Below are positions 1-8,086 of a stretch of 64,000 nucleotides of DNA, one piece after another. The notes beneath the pieces were generated by a model that did not search any database, was not told where the DNA came from, and was given only the letters and a program-made list of their open reading frames with translations. Origin of the DNA: Spirosoma endbachense (GTDB lineage: Bacteria > Bacteroidota > Bacteroidia > Cytophagales > Spirosomataceae); NCBI RefSeq assembly GCF_010233585.1, contig NZ_CP045997.1, positions 692,522-756,521 on the forward strand, written 5' to 3'. Made by a program: the position numbers and the translations under genes. How positions within the stretch are numbered: the first letter of the stretch is position 1; each line of letters begins with the position of its first letter.

Positions 1-117
1 ATGGTTATCAACTTGTTAGGGCGAAAAAAGCCCAAAAATATGGTTGCTCAACTAGAAGACTTTGCCGACAAATTCCTAACATTGATTCAGTTCATGAATC
101 AAGAACTGGTTTTATAA
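1..117 (+). CDS. Possible 3' end of a gene entering from the left (unrecognised)
   Basis: An open frame runs from the first base to a TAA at 115-117 and gives 38 residues ending FMNQELVL. It begins with ATG at base 1, but the frame may continue to the left of the window, so this could be the tail of a longer gene. It is charged and helical with no motif I recognise. Being on the plus strand, it opposes the minus-strand genes that follow. Weak support. Confidence 0.25.
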   Translation: MVINLLGRKKPKNMVAQLEDFADKFLTLIQFMNQELVL

Positions 118-200
118 GAAAGCCCTGATATAGCATAAGAGTAATTTCATCCTTGAAAAGGAAAATAGGGTTAAAGTGGTGGGAGTTTATAATAAAGTGA

Positions 201-232
201 TGCGGTAGCAGCTTGATACGTCATTACCGCAC
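201..232 (-). terminator. Hairpin downstream of small membrane gene
   Basis: An 8-bp stem (GCGGTA core against TACCGC) around a ~16-nt loop lies directly after the stop of the 244-432 gene. A near copy occurs at 689-720 behind the paralogous gene, so gene and hairpin appear to have been duplicated together. Its role as a terminator is inferred from position. Confidence 0.45.
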
Positions 233-243
233 TTTTGATAATC

Positions 244-432
244 CTACTTATCCCACAAGTGCATTTGCAGTTTCCAATTTAGAAAAGCCAGAGTACCGGC
301 TTGAACGACGTAGAAAATCAGACAAATTACCAAAGCACGCCTTGGGTTTTTTGTGGCTTTGTATACCAGAGGAAAACTAAAAAGTGCCATAAATACTAGA
401 TTCCCAGTGAGATAAACAAATAGCCACATCAT
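244..432 (-). CDS. Small two-TM membrane protein, paralogue A
   Basis: This 62-residue protein has two hydrophobic segments (about residues 2-24 and 34-52) joined by a short basic loop (KATKNPRRA). It ends in the motif FLNWKLQMHLWDK. It aligns along its whole length with the product of 739-936, with shared blocks at NPRRAL/SPRQAF, VICLI-YV-QA and LNWKL-MHLWD. The family is unknown to me. The paralogue, the matching downstream hairpin and the conserved tail support a real gene. Confidence 0.55.
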   Translation of the reverse strand: MMWLFVYLTGNLVFMALFSFPLVYKATKNPRRALVICLIFYVVQAGTLAFLNWKLQMHLWDK

Positions 433-453
433 GCTGAAGCAGAAGATTCGCTT

Positions 454-669
454 TTAGGGTATTTCAAACATATCTATTGTCAAGATACCCGTTGAAAATA
501 GAACGGTCATGGTTGCTATCTCAAAGGCTACGAAGGCGAACACAAAGAGATTCTCGTTACGCTTCTCAAAGCCTAGGTATATGCCCCAATAATACTAAAG
601 CAAATAGAAGGCAAGAATATGCACATATACTCCACTCAGTTGGAGAATAAGAAAGGATCCTAAGACCAT
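454..669 (-). pseudogene. Membrane protein gene with an internal amber stop
   Basis: From an ATG at 669 the frame reads a hydrophobic stretch (about 24 residues, from MVLGSF to AFYLL), then TAG at 595-597. It continues in the same frame with an equally membrane-like stretch (YYWGIYLGFEKRNEN, then a second hydrophobic block) to TAA at 454-456. The total is 72 codons, exactly in frame. The coding-like character on both sides of the stop suggests a nonsense mutation in a small two-TM protein. The frame is also open upstream towards 720, so the original start is uncertain. It sits between the two paralogues but does not resemble them. Confidence 0.4.
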
Positions 670-688
670 AAACAGGTTCAATGTAAAT

Positions 689-720
689 GTGCGGTAGTGA
701 GGTTCCAAGTCGCTACCACA
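689..720 (-). terminator. Hairpin downstream of paralogue B
   Basis: The arms GTGCGGTAG and CTACCACAC enclose a ~14-nt loop immediately after the stop of the 739-936 gene. Together with the flanking text (AATCCTACTT, then ATCCCACAA) it matches the arrangement at 201-250. Confidence 0.45.
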
Positions 721-738
721 CGTTTGTGACAATCCTAC

Positions 739-936
739 TTAATCCCACAAATGCATCTTGAGTTTCCAATTCAGGAAAAATAATGCGGCCGCTTGGCCAA
801 CATAGAGTATTAAGCAAATGACAAAAGCTTGTCTAGGGCTATTATTGGTCGATTTGAGAATGAGCGGGTATACATAATACCCCATCATAAACAGCCCTCC
901 TATCAGATAAAACAATAGCCCAGTTAGTCCACTCAT
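739..936 (-). CDS. Small two-TM membrane protein, paralogue B
   Basis: This 65-residue protein has two predicted membrane segments (about 3-25 and 38-56). A polar loop (KSTNNSPRQ) lies between them and the C-terminal end is LNWKLKMHLWD. It is a full-length paralogue of the 244-432 product with the same loop and tail. Function unknown; conservation of the charged tail after the second helix may mark an interaction site. Confidence 0.55.
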   Translation of the reverse strand: MSGLTGLLFYLIGGLFMMGYYVYPLILKSTNNSPRQAFVICLILYVGQAAALFFLNWKLKMHLWD

Positions 937-1024
937 ATCATAATCGTTGTAGGATTTTCTAAAGCTGAGTTGGTTTTAGCAATTTGCCAAACCAACTCAG
1001 CTTTCTTCCTTTAATAGGGCGTCG

Positions 1025-1561
1025 TCACATTTTCATGTAAGGAAAACGTTTGGCCGACTTGACTAAAATTGGCTCACCTTTGATGACAACGATCTCCTTA
1101 TTTATAGGATCGTATGAACCAGTATAGCTGTCCGTAGGAATACCATCACGTCGGTTGATTTTATCGATGTGAAGAAGTCGGCTGTATTTTTCGATCAGAT
1201 ACTGGTAACACTTGGGGGCGGTTTGGGTAATTGGTGCCTTCTCGGCATACAACAAAGCCTCCCGATTCATAATGGTTACGATTGCCGTCGGTGGATTTCG
1301 TTTAATCATGTAAGTTGAGATAAAAGCCGTAATAAAATAGCGGGTTGTATCTGCTGACGTTTGAATCGCCACAATAGGAATTTCATAGCTGTCAACTTAC
1401 TTTAAATACTTCTGGATACTATCGGTTAACATACGGCTCCCTAAGGGCAATGTATTAACACATTTGGCCGCTGGTTGATCAGTAGATTGCTTTGATTGTG
1501 CGGACGAGAGAGTGAACATCATCATGGTTACAATAATGATCCCCTTACTAAAAGATTTCAT
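1025..1561 (-). pseudogene. Secreted protein gene split by an in-frame ochre stop
   Basis: From ATG at 1561 the frame starts with a signal peptide (MKSFSKGIIIVTMMMFTLSS, then AQS) and reads 54 residues to TAA at 1397-1399. It continues in the same frame for another ~124 residues to the stop at 1025. The total is 179 codons with no frame change. The downstream half contains well-formed sequence (ADTTRYFITAFISTYMI and a tail ending in KM) and lacks its own good start; only a GTG at 1372 is available. The simplest reading is one secreted protein of about 178 residues interrupted by a single nonsense codon. A sequencing error or true recoding cannot be excluded. No family recognised. Confidence 0.5.
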
Positions 1562-1657
1562 CGTAATTATTCGACCATATGTTGATCTAAAAAGCCGTTC
1601 ATGACTTACTTTAGGATATTCCAAGTGACGGATTTTGTACGAACCGGCAAATGCACC

Positions 1658-1703
1658 CATTACTGGTATAAGAAAGTACGGTCACTTTCTTATACCAGTA
1701 ATG
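1658..1703. repeat. Perfect 20-bp inverted repeat with 6-nt loop
   Basis: The arms at 1658-1677 and 1684-1703 are exact reverse complements around the loop ACGGTC. It lies just downstream of the 1721-1966 gene (minus) and upstream of the broken gene at 1025-1561. It may terminate the former, although no strong T-run follows. Similar long perfect palindromes recur at several gene ends in this window. Confidence 0.7.
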
Positions 1704-1720
1704 GCGTTTAAAAGACTAAC

Positions 1721-1966
1721 TTAGTTGTAGCGAAAATAAACTATCCCAATAAAAGTTAGAGCAACTATTATAGGGATAAGAGTTGCTAATATTGTCTTTC
1801 TCAAGTCCTTAAAAGTAAGATAGTTTGAGACAGACAAAGCACCTAGACTGATAATAATTATTAAAATATACCAATCACCCACAACTCCTCTTTTCAACGA
1901 GAATACAACTATCGGGAATAGGATAACAAACCAAGAAAGTACATTTTTTATTGTTTTAGTTGCCAT
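1721..1966 (-). CDS. Small membrane protein of unknown function
   Basis: This 81-residue protein has three hydrophobic segments (about 8-23, 31-48 and 60-77) separated by short basic loops (SLKRGVVGD, TFKDLRKT). No recognisable motif is present. The start ATG at 1966 is followed by a Lys-rich N-terminus, suggesting a cytoplasmic N-terminus. It is 23 nt downstream of the lipoprotein gene at 1990-2904, so co-transcription is likely. Confidence 0.55.
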   Translation of the reverse strand: MATKTIKNVLSWFVILFPIVVFSLKRGVVGDWYILIIIISLGALSVSNYLTFKDLRKTILATLIPIIVALTFIGIVYFRYN

Positions 1967-1989
1967 GACAATATGAGTTTATTGAAAAT

Positions 1990-2904
1990 TTAAGGATTAC
2001 AACCTTGGCCCATTACATCAAGTTGATAATCGCTCTGAGCTATTTGTAAATTAGAATCTAATCGACTAGCAGCCGCCCACATGCAAGTTCCCCCAACACC
2101 TACTGCACCTAACGCTGCTATTGCAAAAGGCGCTTCAGGTCCCAGAGCTGCAAGATACCAAGTCGCACCATATAAATTAACTGCTGCCTGTTGTGCTGAG
2201 CCTGCACACACAATGGTTTCTGCAGCAAACTCCCTCCAAGCGTTAGCAATAGTGCTGTCCCGTTTATTGGCGGCAATTTGACGTACCCGTACGCAATTAG
2301 TGCCACTATCTCCTCCTCCGAGAATCTCATCAATACCTCCATTATCAATACCTTCTCCCGGATTTTGCCCTGGGCCACAATTCTCGCAGTTAGCATATGG
2401 GCATTGAACGCAATAGTCCATTTCTTTTGCTTTTGACTCGCTGCCAGAAAGTTTATTCTGGGCATACTCAATAGCAATATTTAATTCATCTCTATTTAGC
2501 TTTTGAAGGGCACCTTCTCCAAATTTCCGCTCTAACAGAGCGACACTAACCATCATACGACCGATGAGATTTGTAGCTTGGTCGTGTGATATGTTGTATT
2601 CCTTCAATATTAACGGTACTTCTTCCTTGCTCAAACTGCCATTTAAATACCCATTAATTCTAGCTCTGCTTTCTTCAATTTTGACGAAAGGATTTTTTAT
2701 ATTTTTCTTGTCATACAATGTACCTCTACGGTAATAAATCAATTTAGCAAATTGCTGTGAAGCATTTACGAATTCTGTAAAATCGCTATCTACTTTAATC
2801 GCTTCTAAAGAAACTTTTCTGCTTAGAAAATCTTCTCTTACTATATCGTTTTGGCACTGAAAAAATAATAAGAAGACAAATAGGCAATAATAGTACTTTT
2901 TCAT
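1990..2904 (-). CDS. Cysteine- and glycine-containing lipoprotein, unknown function
   Basis: A 304-residue protein with a lipoprotein signal peptide; the hydrophobic stretch ends in FLLFFQC with the lipidated Cys near residue 17. Residues ~25-160 are helical and charged. A Cys cluster follows (YCVQCPYANCENC, about 164-176), then a Gly-rich linker (GGGDSG). A C-terminal region has a hydrophobic Ala/Gly-rich stretch (about 240-280) and three more cysteines. The order Cys cluster, Gly linker, hydrophobic Ala/Gly-rich end is unusual for a lipoprotein. No family recognised. Confidence 0.6.
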   Translation of the reverse strand: MKKYYYCLFVFLLFFQCQNDIVREDFLSRKVSLEAIKVDSDFTEFVNASQQFAKLIYYRRGTLYDKKNIKNPFVKIEESRARINGYLNGSLSKEEVPLILKEYNISHDQATNLIGRMMVSVALLERKFGEGALQKLNRDELNIAIEYAQNKLSGSESKAKEMDYCVQCPYANCENCGPGQNPGEGIDNGGIDEILGGGDSGTNCVRVRQIAANKRDSTIANAWREFAAETIVCAGSAQQAAVNLYGATWYLAALGPEAPFAIAALGAVGVGGTCMWAAASRLDSNLQIAQSDYQLDVMGQGCNP

Positions 2905-3590
2905 AAAAGTACTATTAAAAAGGGTGAGTGAGATAAAGACAATCGGATAATAAGAAAGAGCTATGCTTTTTCTATATTATTCGAGCCAAAAGTATCCTTA
3001 TACCATTTTGAAAACCTACAGATTTAGTCGAAGATTGTCTGAAATCACAATTTCAGCGGATGAAATCACCCAAAAAGTCACTGAGTCTACATATATATAG
3101 ATTTACTATAGTTACATAAGCTTATTTTATTTATAAGTCTATATATTAATAGACTTTTATTAATATATAGACTTATAAATAAAAATTAATAGTTAATAAT
3201 GATAGATTTGAAATTCATGTTATTTTCATATGCTGCTTGTGACGAGTTTAAGGGCTAGAGTAACGAAGAAATTCTATTAAAGGATGTATATTCTTGGAAT
3301 AATCGTATAAAATATCCATTATTCTCGATGGAAATGTGGAAATAGTACAATATTTATCTGTGTTGATGATGTAGGCCTTTTGAGATATACTTTACCGCTA
3401 TGTGTACAAATTGGGAAAAACAATGGTAAAAATTTGCCGGTTATAGCGGGTCGATACGCTATTTGGGCTTGACGGCAGCAGGGCCGTCAAACGCTTTTAA
3501 CTTCGGAGTTGAATACTAAACAGAGAATTCGCTGCTTGGCTTGGAGGTTTGGGTCCCATATCGCTGCACTTCTTTAGATCGCCCTGCCTT
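2905..3590. other. AT-rich intergenic stretch without a gene
   Basis: No convincing coding frame on either strand. It holds the large palindrome at 3125-3184 and a weaker hairpin at 3469-3490 (TTGACGGC against GCCGTCAA). The 3060-3210 part is strongly AT-rich. The promoter of the lipoprotein gene at 1990-2904 must lie at its left end. Confidence 0.6.
3125..3184. repeat. Perfect 27-bp inverted repeat, 6-nt loop
   Basis: The arms 3125-3151 and 3158-3184 are exact reverse complements around GACTTT. The arms are almost pure A/T with a repeated TAAGTCTATA core. They sit in a gene-free region rather than at a gene end. Confidence 0.8.
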
Positions 3591-3840
3591 TTAGTTTCGC
3601 CATAGTGTCACTTCGACCGGAATGGTATTTGATTGTTGCTCAACACGGCTTTCATCGATCCGACCACGTAGTTCACACCTTTGATATGGACTTTTTTCCG
3701 GAAGGAGAACAAGGCCAGGTCCGCGGCCGACAGGTAGACCCTTTTCGTCACCGAAAACGTATTCTCCTGAAGGCTTCAAATTCTTTATTACCCACATCGA
3801 CCAGGTTGTTGGCCCCATGCCAGGTTAGGCTTCTATTCCC
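3591..3840 (-). pseudogene. Frameshifted remnant of an unidentified gene
   Basis: On the minus strand one frame reads LFSFRKKVHIKGVNYVVGSM and on to IPFRSK, then stops. The next frame, from the same point, ends IPVEVTLWRN at the stop at 3591. Joining the two gives a coherent C-terminus (hydrophobic KGVNYVV, then IPVEVTLW). Such tails are familiar from Bacteroidetes proteins near mobile elements, but I cannot name the family. Upstream, 3840-4340 shows only short broken frames on the same strand. Low confidence in identity, moderate in decay. Confidence 0.35.
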
Positions 3841-4686
3841 ATGAGCGCTGGTGGCTCGGGGTTCTCCGTCCACTAATCCGTTCCAAAATAACAGTTTCGG
3901 AGTCGAGTCATTTTTGCTATCCTTATTAGTAGGGAAAACCCCGACTGCTGGGTTATGGCTCGACCTGTCGCGGGGTCGGTAGCCAAAGTCGATATCCGCG
4001 ACTGAATTGCTACTAGATTGCTTCCCTCGTTCAAGGTCGTTTCGGCAGTGGTATACTTATCCAGTTGGGGTAGCAAACGATCGTTGTCAATACTCTAGTT
4101 CGCAAAGAGGAAGAGTCGCTGATGCCCTGTATGCTTTTGTGAGGCAGATGCTGTCAGTCATTGTGCGAGATGGTCCCAACAGTATGCGAAAGCCTAAGGG
4201 CTTAAGTAATAAAACGCCTGGCAGCTTGAAGTTTCGACTCTTCAAGCCCATTGCTGTCTGCGGCATAAATACACCCCGTCAATCGAATTTCATCTGGGGC
4301 CAGTTACAACCGAAGCCCCTATTGTCGATTTTCTGACAATTCTTCAAACGAAAGATCTGATACGGTTGCAGAACAAGTGCCTTTCACGGCTCTCTGTGGA
4401 CTAGCTAACAGTAGTAGGATTGTACGTTTTTCCAGCAGGAGGCTTAAGATTCCGGACAAATAAATAGCGTTGAACGATCTATTGTAATACTTGCGAGCGA
4501 ATGGAGAAAAAGCGACGAAAGTGATGGAATAAAAACGGCTTTTTTTTTCTTTCCAACCCCCAAATCACGGTAAATGACTGGTTTTACACCTGATCAGCAC
4601 GAAACCTGGCCGATGCAACTGTACCCGGCTATTGACTATTAACGATTTATTCCCTAATCTTACTCTTCAAAAAAACCTAAGACAAC
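3841..4686. other. Degenerate region, no supported gene
   Basis: Several short overlapping frames occur on both strands (for example 4007-4336 plus and 3873-4076 minus). None has a recognisable domain, a good start context or a signal peptide. The region probably contains further decayed sequence related to the remnant at 3591-3840. Confidence 0.4.
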
Positions 4687-4896
4687 TTGGACACACCAAC
4701 AAAGGAGTTTTGGAAAGATAGAGCCGAATCAATGGCCAGCGAGTTTGATCTGATTTCAAAGCAAATCAACTGGATTGAACTAAAGAAGGGGCGGGAAACA
4801 GGCAGTGAAAACTTGTTTATAATAAACCCTCACCTAGCATTTCTGGAATTTGTCAATAAGAGAAGGCAGGAAGCTGAGAAGATTTGTTGTAAATAG
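4687..4896 (+). CDS. Small charged hypothetical protein
   Basis: A 69-residue frame from TTG at 4687. The internal ATG at 4732 (MASEFDLISKQINWIELKK) gives a more conventional 54-residue start. The product is hydrophilic and helical, ends EAEKICCK, and has no motif I recognise. It stands alone between gene-free stretches, and its reality rests only on the open frame and reasonable composition. Confidence 0.35.
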   Translation: MDTPTKEFWKDRAESMASEFDLISKQINWIELKKGRETGSENLFIINPHLAFLEFVNKRRQEAEKICCK

Positions 4897-5129
4897 CAAT
4901 TAGAACCAAGTCGGCTATAATTCTCGTGGTTCGTCTCTTTAGCGAGTGTATGGCTACTACCCCAGGCTATTGTGGCGAAAGCGCACACAATAGTTCGGCA
5001 AGGCCTTGAAAGTGATTACTAAACGGCGACCCAGGCGTTGACGATCACCAAAGTACTGCTTAAAATAGGGAGCCTAGTACTTGACATGATGGCTTAGCTG
5101 CCGATCTTTATAATGTCATTAGATATAAG
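4897..5129. other. Intergenic stretch, nothing recognised
   Basis: No coding frame or clear structure was found between the small plus-strand gene and the terminator of the YiaA-like gene. Confidence 0.5.
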
Positions 5130-5176
5130 AAAACCTTCCGAATACTAGCACTGCATTGCTAATTTCGAAAGGTTTT
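5130..5176 (-). terminator. Terminator of the YiaA-like gene
   Basis: The arms AAAACCTTCCGAA and TTCGAAAGGTTTT pair almost completely (one bulge) around a ~20-nt loop. They are T-rich on the outside and lie 60 nt downstream of the minus-strand gene at 5239. Confidence 0.55.
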
Positions 5177-5238
5177 TACGTTGATAGCCATCTTTAAAAT
5201 TCGGGATGATTCATGCTTGTATGGCTTAATTTGATGAA

Positions 5239-5634
5239 TTAGTTCGTCTCGACAGTCTGGCTATCGCGCGTATTCTTCTGAACAGCGATTGCTCCAAATA
5301 AGGCCAATAGAAAAGCAAATGAATAAAAGCCTTTCTCGCTGGGTAATAATGTTGCATTCCATAAGCCTATGGTCAGTAAAACAATGGCGAGAATAGTAGA
5401 GAACCAGCTAAGACCATAATAAATATCAGTGACCGGAACCCTTTCTAATCGGTCTCGCACGCTTTTTTGTACTGATATCACGGAAAAAAGACCATACATC
5501 AGTACCGTGAAATAAAATCCTTTTTCATTCAGGAGCATTTCGGATCGCCAAAGACCGATTAAGAACCCAAACATTCCCGCACCCAAAGCTAGCCAGGATG
5601 CTCCAACAAATGCCATTGATGGTTTTTGATTCAT
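5239..5634 (-). CDS. YiaA/YiaB-family inner membrane protein
   Basis: Two tandem copies of a two-helix membrane unit of the YiaAB type. Each carries a GLWR/GLWN motif, then EKGFY and a VQK-x-xRD end (first copy about residues 8-60, second about 75-125). Four membrane helices are expected. The start was set at ATG 5634 (MNQKPSMAFVGASW), because the extra 18 residues available upstream are polar and not typical of the family. The molecular role of YiaA proteins is not established. The gene stands alone with its own terminator. Confidence 0.8.
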   Translation of the reverse strand: MNQKPSMAFVGASWLALGAGMFGFLIGLWRSEMLLNEKGFYFTVLMYGLFSVISVQKSVRDRLERVPVTDIYYGLSWFSTILAIVLLTIGLWNATLLPSEKGFYSFAFLLALFGAIAVQKNTRDSQTVETN

Positions 5635-6030
5635 TTCTGTAGTTTTGTTTACTAGTGCAATCTGGTTATTTATGTGATTAGATTGCAATGATTTCGTGCT
5701 TCGAAATTGGCGGAACTAATGACAGGAAACGATTGGAAATGAATAGTTGGTAGGAATGGGTAAATAAGTAACGTATGGGACTTACGGTTCCCAGAACCAA
5801 CGCCTGATAAAGTCAGATTTGTATTTGCCTGAATGGTCGATTTGCTGCTCTACGCTAGCGCATTCAATGGTCTATTTTTGCAAAATAGTAGAAATGAGCT
5901 TACTTTTGGGGTAATTAAACACAGGGTTGAGGTGGTAAATGGTATTGATGGCCACAATCAACTAAACAAGTCGAGATAATTAGTTTATGTTTTCGACCTC
6001 TGTAGTGTGGTCATTTTCGTATATATTTTT
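5635..6030. other. Intergenic stretch before the tRNA gene
   Basis: Contains the divergent upstream regions of the YiaA-like gene and of tRNA-Arg. No coding frame or repeat recognised. Confidence 0.5.
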
Positions 6031-6104
6031 GGTCCTGTAGCTCAGTTGGATAGAGCATCTGCCTTCTAAGCAGACGGTCAAGCGTTCGAGTCGCTTCGGG
6101 ATCA
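6031..6104 (+). tRNA. tRNA-Arg (anticodon TCT)
   Basis: A full cloverleaf can be drawn. The acceptor stem GGTCCTG/CGGGATC has two G-T pairs. The D arm is GCTC-AGTTGGATA-GAGC. The anticodon arm is TCTGC-CTTCTAA-GCAGA with anticodon TCT. The T arm is AAGCG-TTCGAGT-CGCTT and the discriminator is A. The 3' CCA is not encoded. This tRNA reads AGA/AGG arginine codons. Confidence 0.95.
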
Positions 6105-6110
6105 CATTGT

Positions 6111-6149
6111 AAAAAAGCCAGTTAGCTTAGATGCTGACTGGCTTTTTTT
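6111..6149 (+). terminator. Terminator after tRNA-Arg
   Basis: The arms AAAAAGCCAGT and ACTGGCTTTTT are followed by a run of T. This intrinsic terminator lies seven bases after the tRNA. Confidence 0.8.
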
Positions 6150-6216
6150 CTGCCATTACTCCGTTTGGGGAGCCATTTTCAACTATGGGTAAATCCAACC
6201 TTGAGGTAATCCCGTA

Positions 6217-6336
6217 AACTGGCTCTTATGCGCTTTGTATAGTTGAATTACAGAAATCCTTTCCGATAAGCGATACAAAATGATTCTTGCTGCCTAATTA
6301 TAGAAGGAGTCACACAAAGTTCGTAAGAGCCAGTTT
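6217..6336. repeat. MITE-like element with 22-bp imperfect terminal inverted repeats
   Basis: The left end 6217-6238 (AAACTGGCTCTTA, four bases, CTTTG) and the right end 6315-6336 (CAAAG, four bases, TAAGAGCCAGTTT) match at 18 of 22 positions. The unmatched 4-nt block is in the same place in both arms. The ~76-nt centre has no coding frame. It may be a small non-autonomous element or a long-range hairpin after the 6371 operon. No clear target duplication was seen. Confidence 0.5.
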
Positions 6337-6370
6337 GTGGGCGGAGGTCAGTACAAAAAATTAGTTAAGG

Positions 6371-8038
6371 TTATTGAGTAAACAACGTTTGTACTTCATT
6401 AGCTGATAGCACCCGACGATAAATTCGGACTTCGTCCATAGCGCCACTGAAATAGTTAGGGAACGTCTGAATCTGAGCGCCGAATTTCAATTCGCCCCCG
6501 GGGCATTTATCTATGCTTGCGGCCGGTAAATTGTCTTTTTGATCTAATAAAACTCCATTGAAATACATGCGGCTCGATCTGCCTGAGTAGGTAAAAACTA
6601 AATGATACCAGTTACCTAGCTGAGGGTTACTACTAAATTCAAAGCTTTGCCAGCCTTTTGCGACCTCGCAATTACTATTTTGTTTGATATTCGTCATAAA
6701 CGTGAGACCAGGCCCGGTTTCGTTTATTTTCACAAGCGAGCTATACATCTCGAACTTGCTATCACTCCAGCGCGATTTATTGTAAATCTGCATACGGTCG
6801 TTCACATTATTGATTGCATTTGGTTTGATCCATATGCTAATTGAGAACGCATCTGGCTGTAAACTCGAATTATCAGCCATATAGAAATAATCATTGATGC
6901 CATCTAACAGAATAGCCGCATTCGCCTTCCCTTTACGGTCTGAGGTGAAGCCAGGATTATCAATTAAAAGAGCATTGTTGCCATTTCCTGTAGCGTCCTG
7001 TAAGGACTTGTCGGTAAACGGCAAATATGCAATCAGGCCGTCCGCAACAGCATCCACTTGTGTTGTGAATGAATTAATAGGTCCATAAACAATCTCTCCT
7101 GAAGGCAGCTTTGCATAAGGCCGGTAATAGTAGGTTGTATTCGCCTTCAGATCTGTTAAGTTGACGAGCGTGTTAGCACCTAGATTTGGATTTGTCACTG
7201 TTACCCCCGGTCCGGAATTGTTTATATCGGGTGTACTGGACGTCGACGAATAAAGAACGCCATACTGAATGGCAGCTGGATTGCCGGGATTAGTTAGAAT
7301 AAAGCTCACTACGGCCGTAGAAACTCCCACAGTTGGATTTCCGTTGCTGGAAACGGATGGACCTACTCCTGTTCGAAAGGTTTGTGGATCACTATATCCA
7401 GTCTTACCCGCTGAGTTGGTGGCAAAACTGCGTACATAGTAAAGTGTGTTTGGTTGAAGACCAGTTAATGAGAATGGAACAGAAGTGTTAACAGCCAAAG
7501 AGCCTATAAGAGATTGTGTAGCGTCAGTCTCTTTCGTAGGCATCGTGTTTTTGTCAGAATAACAAACGCCATATTGCGTAATGGATGCATTACCAGTAGA
7601 TATTACAGTCATTCCCACTAATGCCGAACTGGTTACAATGTTAGTGGCTGCCTGTAAACTCACCGTTGGCGATACGGCATCGCTCACAACAATAACACTT
7701 TGTAACGTGGTTTCTACCAAACATGAGTTTGTCAGCGTAGCTTTAGCCGTGTATGTTCCCGAGGTGGGGTAAGTATAGCTGACGGTCATACCAGTAGTTG
7801 CCGTTGTACTGCCATTGCCAAAATCCCATAGTACACGATCAATAGTACCCGAGCTGCCAGTAATTGAAAAATCAACTTTGCGCTGCTGCATCTGCGCAAT
7901 AAGTGTTCCCTGGGGTTTAGTACAATTACGTTGTGATTTTCGGGTGGGTAATTCCCAGGATTCGCAAGCCCAAAGAAAAATACCGCCCAGGCAGATTAAA
8001 AGTATACTGAACAGGTATGTAAGTATAGTCTTCTTCAT
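6371..8038 (-). CDS. Lipoprotein with PKD, Fn3-like and LamG domains
   Basis: About 555 residues from ATG 8038 (MKKTILTYLFS). A lipoprotein signal ends LGGIFLWAC. A PKD domain (about 45-120) shows VLWDFGNGSTT and YTYPTSGTYTAKATL. Two fibronectin-III-like repeats follow (about 125-225 and 225-330), with the paired motifs NTLYYVRSFATNSAG and NTTYYYRPYAKLPSG. A concanavalin A-like/LamG domain (about 340-555) has DGINDYFYM, FSISIWIKP, WYHLVFTYSG and a terminal MDEVRIYRRVLSANEV. It probably sits on the outer membrane and binds glycan or protein. It is the last gene of the signalling operon, 49 nt after the TPR gene. The ATG at 8068 is less likely because it precedes the signal peptide. Confidence 0.85.
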   Translation of the reverse strand: MKKTILTYLFSILLICLGGIFLWACESWELPTRKSQRNCTKPQGTLIAQMQQRKVDFSITGSSGTIDRVLWDFGNGSTTATTGMTVSYTYPTSGTYTAKATLTNSCLVETTLQSVIVVSDAVSPTVSLQAATNIVTSSALVGMTVISTGNASITQYGVCYSDKNTMPTKETDATQSLIGSLAVNTSVPFSLTGLQPNTLYYVRSFATNSAGKTGYSDPQTFRTGVGPSVSSNGNPTVGVSTAVVSFILTNPGNPAAIQYGVLYSSTSSTPDINNSGPGVTVTNPNLGANTLVNLTDLKANTTYYYRPYAKLPSGEIVYGPINSFTTQVDAVADGLIAYLPFTDKSLQDATGNGNNALLIDNPGFTSDRKGKANAAILLDGINDYFYMADNSSLQPDAFSISIWIKPNAINNVNDRMQIYNKSRWSDSKFEMYSSLVKINETGPGLTFMTNIKQNSNCEVAKGWQSFEFSSNPQLGNWYHLVFTYSGRSSRMYFNGVLLDQKDNLPAASIDKCPGGELKFGAQIQTFPNYFSGAMDEVRIYRRVLSANEVQTLFTQ

Positions 8039-8086
8039 TTTTAATAGAAAATGTCGTGGTAAACTCAAAGGATGAGCCGGTTAACG

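Noticed and set aside
2081..2477. Frames of 66 and 119 residues (plus and minus) inside the lipoprotein gene
   Set aside because: They overlap the 304-residue lipoprotein in other frames and lack a signal, motif or good start.
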